57,500 bases of DNA from Glandiceps talaboti (taxonomy: Eukaryota > Hemichordata > Enteropneusta > Spengelidae), in the NCBI RefSeq assembly GCF_964340395.1, contig NC_135552.1, positions 11,869,694 to 11,927,193 on the forward strand, given 5' to 3'. Both the position numbers and the translations under genes were made by a program. Each line of letters opens with the position of its first letter. The stretch's first letter is position 1. Shown here piece by piece: positions 53,441-57,500 of the stretch. The notes beneath the pieces were generated by a model. That model had not been told where the DNA came from, did not search any database, and saw only the letters and a program-made list of their open reading frames with translations.

Positions 53441-53977
53441 AGTAAGAATCGAGGGTATAAAACTGGAAACGACATTTAAATTGAATAATTGGTGATTATT
53501 ACATAACTTATCAAATTCTAAAGTTGTGAAATTTGCAAATCAATTAGACAAGTATTGTTGAAATACAAGGCTGCGTGCAACATATTGCTGATTGCTGTAT
53601 GGTCAAAATCGAGTCCACGTATGCACATCAGTAAGTGGTTGGGCTATGGATTTTTTTCATGTTAATCAACTCCTTTTCTAATTACTGTTCAGGTGAGTAA
53701 ATTTGTTTGATAGGTTATAAAACGTTTCCATTCGTGTTTGAACTTGTGCAATTAGCTTAATTTACTCTACTTAGGAAACAGGGTTGCTTCAATGTGCAAT
53801 ATTATATCAGTATGCCGGTATTATTTGTATCCCCCAAAACTTAGCTTTGTGGTATCGTCCCACCGATCCTTTGCACCCCTGTCTTCTATAATAGTATCGC
53901 CGACTTTTTTTTCGTATTGGCAGTCCTAGTATATCACTGACTTTTGCTATGATCAACGCTGTGTCCTATAATATGCT

Positions 53978-54144
53978 ATGGCGGCCAAACCATTGATAAG
54001 GTTATTAGTCAGCACTTTAGTCGTATATGTTGTATTTTGGATAGGATTTCAAGCAGGGAGATATTTCGAAGAAGAAAACACGACGAAACTAAGCCAACTG
54101 GTCGGGAAAAACGTGTTTGATGCGGACCATCTGGATCCTTTAAG
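53978..54144 (+). CDS. Gene E: Gal3ST-like first exon, 3' part outside window
   Basis: The ATG begins MAAKPLIRLLVSTLVVYVVF then WIGFQAGRYFEEEN, a basic N-terminus plus a hydrophobic signal anchor. The exon runs to a TTTAAG-GTGTGT donor in phase 2, the same phase as exon 1 of genes C and D. The KPxxRLL, VFWxGFxAGxYF pattern matches gene D exon 1 closely. The 3.4 kb to the window end contains no catalytic exon, so a sulfotransferase exon is expected beyond 57500. Identification rests on the anchor and phase only, and a stray duplicated exon is the alternative. Confidence 0.65.
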
Positions 54145-54583
54145 GTGTGTACGACTGCACTGTGTATCTGCTATGTGGCATTGGTCAATTTTCGACACTC
54201 TTCTTCTAACACGGAACTTAGGGTAACGAATATATCACAAACCAATATATATTATGAAAGCTACATTATAAACTCAGCATACGACATCCCCTTGTGTATC
54301 TAGTCAGACTAAGTTGATTTTATAAGGTAGGTTTCAGTCAGTAAATGACAAGTGGGATTCTTATCATAAACATACTAAGAATGTTCAGTCGGCCACCCAA
54401 CTGTGAGTCACAATACTAGTTACACTGTAATCAAATCTGTATTAACTAGCTTTTTAGCCCAACTGAGCTGATAAGGTTCAGCAGTGCTATAGGCATGGCA
54501 AAGTATACGTGTCTGTGCGTCTGTGTCTGTCTGTGTCTGTATATGTCTCTGTGTGTCTGTGTGTATGCATGTAAACAACTTAA

Positions 54584-55951
54584 GGGAACGTTCAGTTTTT
54601 ACGGCCGGGGGTGGGCGGGTGACTTCTTGTTCATGTTGTACTTAAAAATAGTGAACCCCCTTGCAATTCATCCACAAAACAAGCCAACCCCCGACATCTG
54701 TTGACAAGAAACATTCTTCTTGTTCTTGCAAAAGACACTCTCAAAGCACAATACATAGATTCTCAAAGCACAATACAGCACACTGCCTTTGTTAATTTTA
54801 CTTGTTACATTTACAGTAATTTTAAGTGTATCTGGTAAATTGTCCCAAATCCATTGCTTCACATGTATAAAGCTCTTTAGACAGGAACCCTATGAGAAGT
54901 ATGATTGTCTGCTCATGGACATGCAAAATATTCATGGTTTAGTAACCAAAAGTTCTAGGATATCTCTTAGATTGGGTGAACTATTACCATTATAGATTAA
55001 TTCAGCTAATTATAAAGTACAATATTAGAAATGGAATTAATATAATTGTAAACCTAGGGATTTCAGTAAGTTTCAAGTAGGGAGAGAACGGGAAAAAGTA
55101 AAAGTATGGGGAGAAGTGCCTGGTATACAAGCGCGGGGGTTGGGGGTTGGGGGTTGGGGGGTTGGGAAGGGGACATGGTGAGAGCTTTTTGGAAAATGAA
55201 CACCTTTTGGAGGCCATTTAGAGCACCATTCGAAGTAAAACACAACTTAGTTACATCATGCATAAAAGTATCACTAATTTTAGGGTTTCAAAAGTTTAAA
55301 TCATTTCAAGTCATATTGACACAAATGATAATAAATAAAGATCAAGTAGAAAGTGAGGAAATGTGAGGAAAACATGCAAAGTGGAGGTCAGTTACCATTT
55401 AGAGATACAAATTCATTAAATATTTGAAAGTGTGTCTCTATTGGCTATGTTTGTGTGCAATTCAACATGTTCAGGTCGATAGAGGCACATATTTTAGAGT
55501 AAGTCCATCCAGTAAATTTTAAGGTATTTCATTTCTTATGTGTTATGTGTACAGCTACACATACAAGTTTGTATACCACATCATGACACAATGCAACTAA
55601 TGGCCTGCAATATTGAGAAGTCATTTCTAACAAAACTGTTGCTTAAAAGGTCCAGTGTTATGACTCCATGTCATATGCTTGGGATGTATCAAGAGACAAA
55701 GAGTTTATGTTATATATGAACGTATATTTATAGCCATTGTTTATGGTTTATTGTATGCACATACATTTGTTGTATGGAAATTTAAGTACAGCAGGATGGT
55801 TCATGATTTCATTCAGTTGTCGAAAATAAGGTGAACCCCCCCTCCCTTATTCACTTATTCACCCCCCTTTCTTTGAGTCCCAAATTGAGGTGACCCTCCC
55901 CCCCCCCCGATTTACTGCCCCCACCCCCGGCCGTAAAAACTGATCGCTCCC
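54584..55951. mobile_element. TIR transposon with TAA duplication, 1368 bp
   Basis: The left end GGGAACGTTCAGTTTTTACG then GCCGGGGGTGGG mirrors the right end CCCACCCCCGGCCGTAAAAA then CTGATCGCTCCC. TAA flanks both sides (54581-54583 and 55952-55954). The ends share the GGGAxCGxxCAGxxTTTACGG core with the 3-kb element at 41352. No transposase ORF is seen. By inference it is a Harbinger-like non-autonomous element. Fragments occur at 49380-49652 and 51174-51840. Confidence 0.78.
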
Positions 55952-55956
55952 TAAAA

Positions 55957-56620
55957 TCAAAAACCACTAGACGGATTGCCATAATATTTTTTTAAGGGTA
56001 CATTACATTGGGTGTCTAGATGGGAAATTGTCAAATCAAAATGATATTACCACAGATTTGTGATTTTGGTCAAAATACGTGGTTTGTGGTCAATAATATT
56101 AAACTCAAAAACTACTGGGCAGATCGGTCTGAAATTTGGTGGGAGCCTTCCTAGTGGTGTTTAAATTAAGAATTGTTCATGAAATGATGATCCTAAAAGT
56201 GATATGCAAATTAGGGTTAAAAATGTGTCTTTTTGGTCAAAAGTCTTTAACTCCAAAATTACCTAGCAGATTGGGCTGAAATCTGGTGGGGGTGTTTTTA
56301 GGGGTATTTAGATTAAAAATTGCTGATGATATGATGATCCCATCAGTATTATGCAAATTAGGGCTTAAAATGATTTTTTTTTCTTCAAAACTTTATAATT
56401 CCAAAACTACTGAGCAGATTGGGCTACAATTTAATGGGGATACATTTTGGGATGTGCAGATGAACATGTATTCGCGACATGATGATCTCATTGCCGATAT
56501 GCAAATTAGGTCTAAAAATCTCAATTTTAGTCTAAAACATATATCTTGAAAACTACATAGTGAATTGGGCTGAATCTTTGTGGGAATGTTTCTGGAGGAT
56601 TATTCTGCAGTTATTGTTCA
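55957..56620. repeat. Tandem array, about 147-bp units
   Basis: About five diverged units, each containing ACTCMAAAACTACTGGGCAG then ATTGGGCTGAAATTTGGTGG, and later ATGATGATCC and ATATGCAAATTAGGG. Unit starts near 55957, 56102, 56249, 56397 and 56547 give spacings of 145-150 bp. Confidence 0.8.
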
Positions 56621-56639
56621 AAACATTTTGACCAAACTG

Positions 56640-57020
56640 GCCATAGAACCATGAAAATGGCCTTAGCAACAGTGAAGTGATGATGTACATTACAAAGATA
56701 ACAACAGGGATGGGTAGGTAAGTGAATAAAGATTTTTAAAATGTATTCAAATATGCCTAACAACAAGACCATACCCATAGCAACAGCCAAATGATAGTTT
56801 ATATTGCAAAGATGAAAACTGGGAAAGGTAGGTAAATGAATAAAGATTCCAAAACTGTATGCAAATATGCCTAGTAACAAGAACAAGAACAAGAACATAG
56901 TAACAGTCAATTGATGGTGCATTGTAAAGATAACGGATTAATAGGCAAGCAAGTAAACATTATTTAAAAAATCAAGCAAATATGCCTAGCAACAATACCA
57001 CGCCCATAGCAACATCCCAA
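56640..57020. repeat. Tandem array, about 110-120-bp units
   Basis: Three to four units with CCATAGCAACAGYCAAWTGA, CAAAGATRAMAACWGGG, GTAGGTAARTGAATAAAGAT and CAAATATGCCTAGCAACAA. One unit carries an extra AACAAG run. It abuts the 147-bp array. Confidence 0.8.
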
Positions 57021-57500
57021 TACAGTTGAGCTACAATGCCATTGGTGCTATTTTCCAAAATGTGACAGTTGAAGACTTTCACATTAGATATTACATGATT
57101 GAATACTTTATTCCTTATCCCATGAACATCCGACTCACTTTTTGTACATTTGCCTTGTTGAACAGCCAAGATTTTACTTGAACCAAGGAGTACAGCTGTG
57201 ACTTCAGAGGGTGTCCTTATCCCACTTTCATGATGTACTTTCATTTGTTTACATACAACTAATTATTCACTGTCACAGAGCTGACTGAGGACCACCGTGG
57301 CTTTGAAACTACTTTTAAAAGGAAGTGGTGTTCCGTTATTTTAAAAACATTGTGTCAATTTCCATGAATGAAATATATCTAATACAATCAATGTAGTTGA
57401 ACTAGTGAAGAAAGGCCATCCATCCACTTGCCCGTCCGCAGCTCTATCAAGCAAATATCAATGCGACGTTCGTACTTTGCATCGGTAGGCTACCGCCGAT
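57021..57500. other. Right edge, nothing recognised
   Basis: No domain or splice-supported exon is seen. If gene E is real, this is part of its first intron. Confidence 0.4.

Larger units (their letters stand above)
48243..53977. other. Spacer between genes D and E, repeat-rich
   Basis: Contains the gene D 3' flank, repeat R copy 3, fragments of a TIR element (49380-49647 and 51174-51840) and two family M elements. Several C-rich or G-rich blocks end in CTTGTAATTACWGAARGTT-like sequence (46460, 50110, 51820) and may be one more dispersed repeat. No coding exon is seen. Confidence 0.55.

Overview
The window looks like a piece of an intron-rich animal nuclear genome, most likely from a marine invertebrate. 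Coding exons end at ordinary GT/AG splice sites. Long microsatellites (TC, TA, TATG, TTG, CATT) and non-autonomous transposons fill the introns and spacers. ZU5/UPA/death-domain proteins, galactose 3-O-sulfotransferases and a DOMON protein would fit a cephalochordate or hemichordate, but I cannot fix the species from the sequence. All exon coordinates come from reading splice sites and checking that intron phases close; none are supported by transcripts.

Layout. 1-420: minisatellite. 725-2223 (+): last three exons of a DOMON-domain protein with a short hydrophobic tail. 2224-4363: spacer with a small foldback element. 4364-14544 (-): gene A, nine exons, 1605 codons. 16774-26006 (-): gene B, its tandem paralogue, eight exons found, 1498 codons. 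26007-33024: about 7 kb without a recognisable gene. 33025-35134 (+): gene C, a complete two-exon Gal3ST-like sulfotransferase. 40665-48242 (+): gene D, a second complete one whose 6.4-kb intron is full of transposons. 53978-54144 (+): first exon of a third one (gene E), which continues past the right edge. 54584-57020: a TIR transposon and two tandem-repeat arrays.

Genes A and B are the most interesting content. Each encodes an unrecognised N-terminal helical segment, then an 800-900 residue coiled coil in one giant exon, then two ZU5 domains, a UPA domain and a C-terminal death domain. The C-terminal block has the order seen in PIDD1 and in the ankyrin ZU5-ZU5-UPA-DD supramodule, but the N-terminal partner is a coiled coil rather than leucine-rich or ankyrin repeats. 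All shared intron phases match between the two genes, so they arose by tandem duplication. The residues used for PIDD-type self-cleavage appear to be missing. By inference they are coiled-coil-oligomerised death-domain scaffolds for apoptosis or innate immunity, or cytoskeletal anchors.

Genes C, D and E are a same-strand cluster of predicted Golgi type II sulfotransferases. D and E have related membrane anchors, whereas the anchor of C is different. The intergenic DNA holds at least two TIR elements flanked by TAA duplications, a nested hAT-like element, several MITE families, a 67-bp satellite that resembles a MITE arm, and a (TA)n palindrome.
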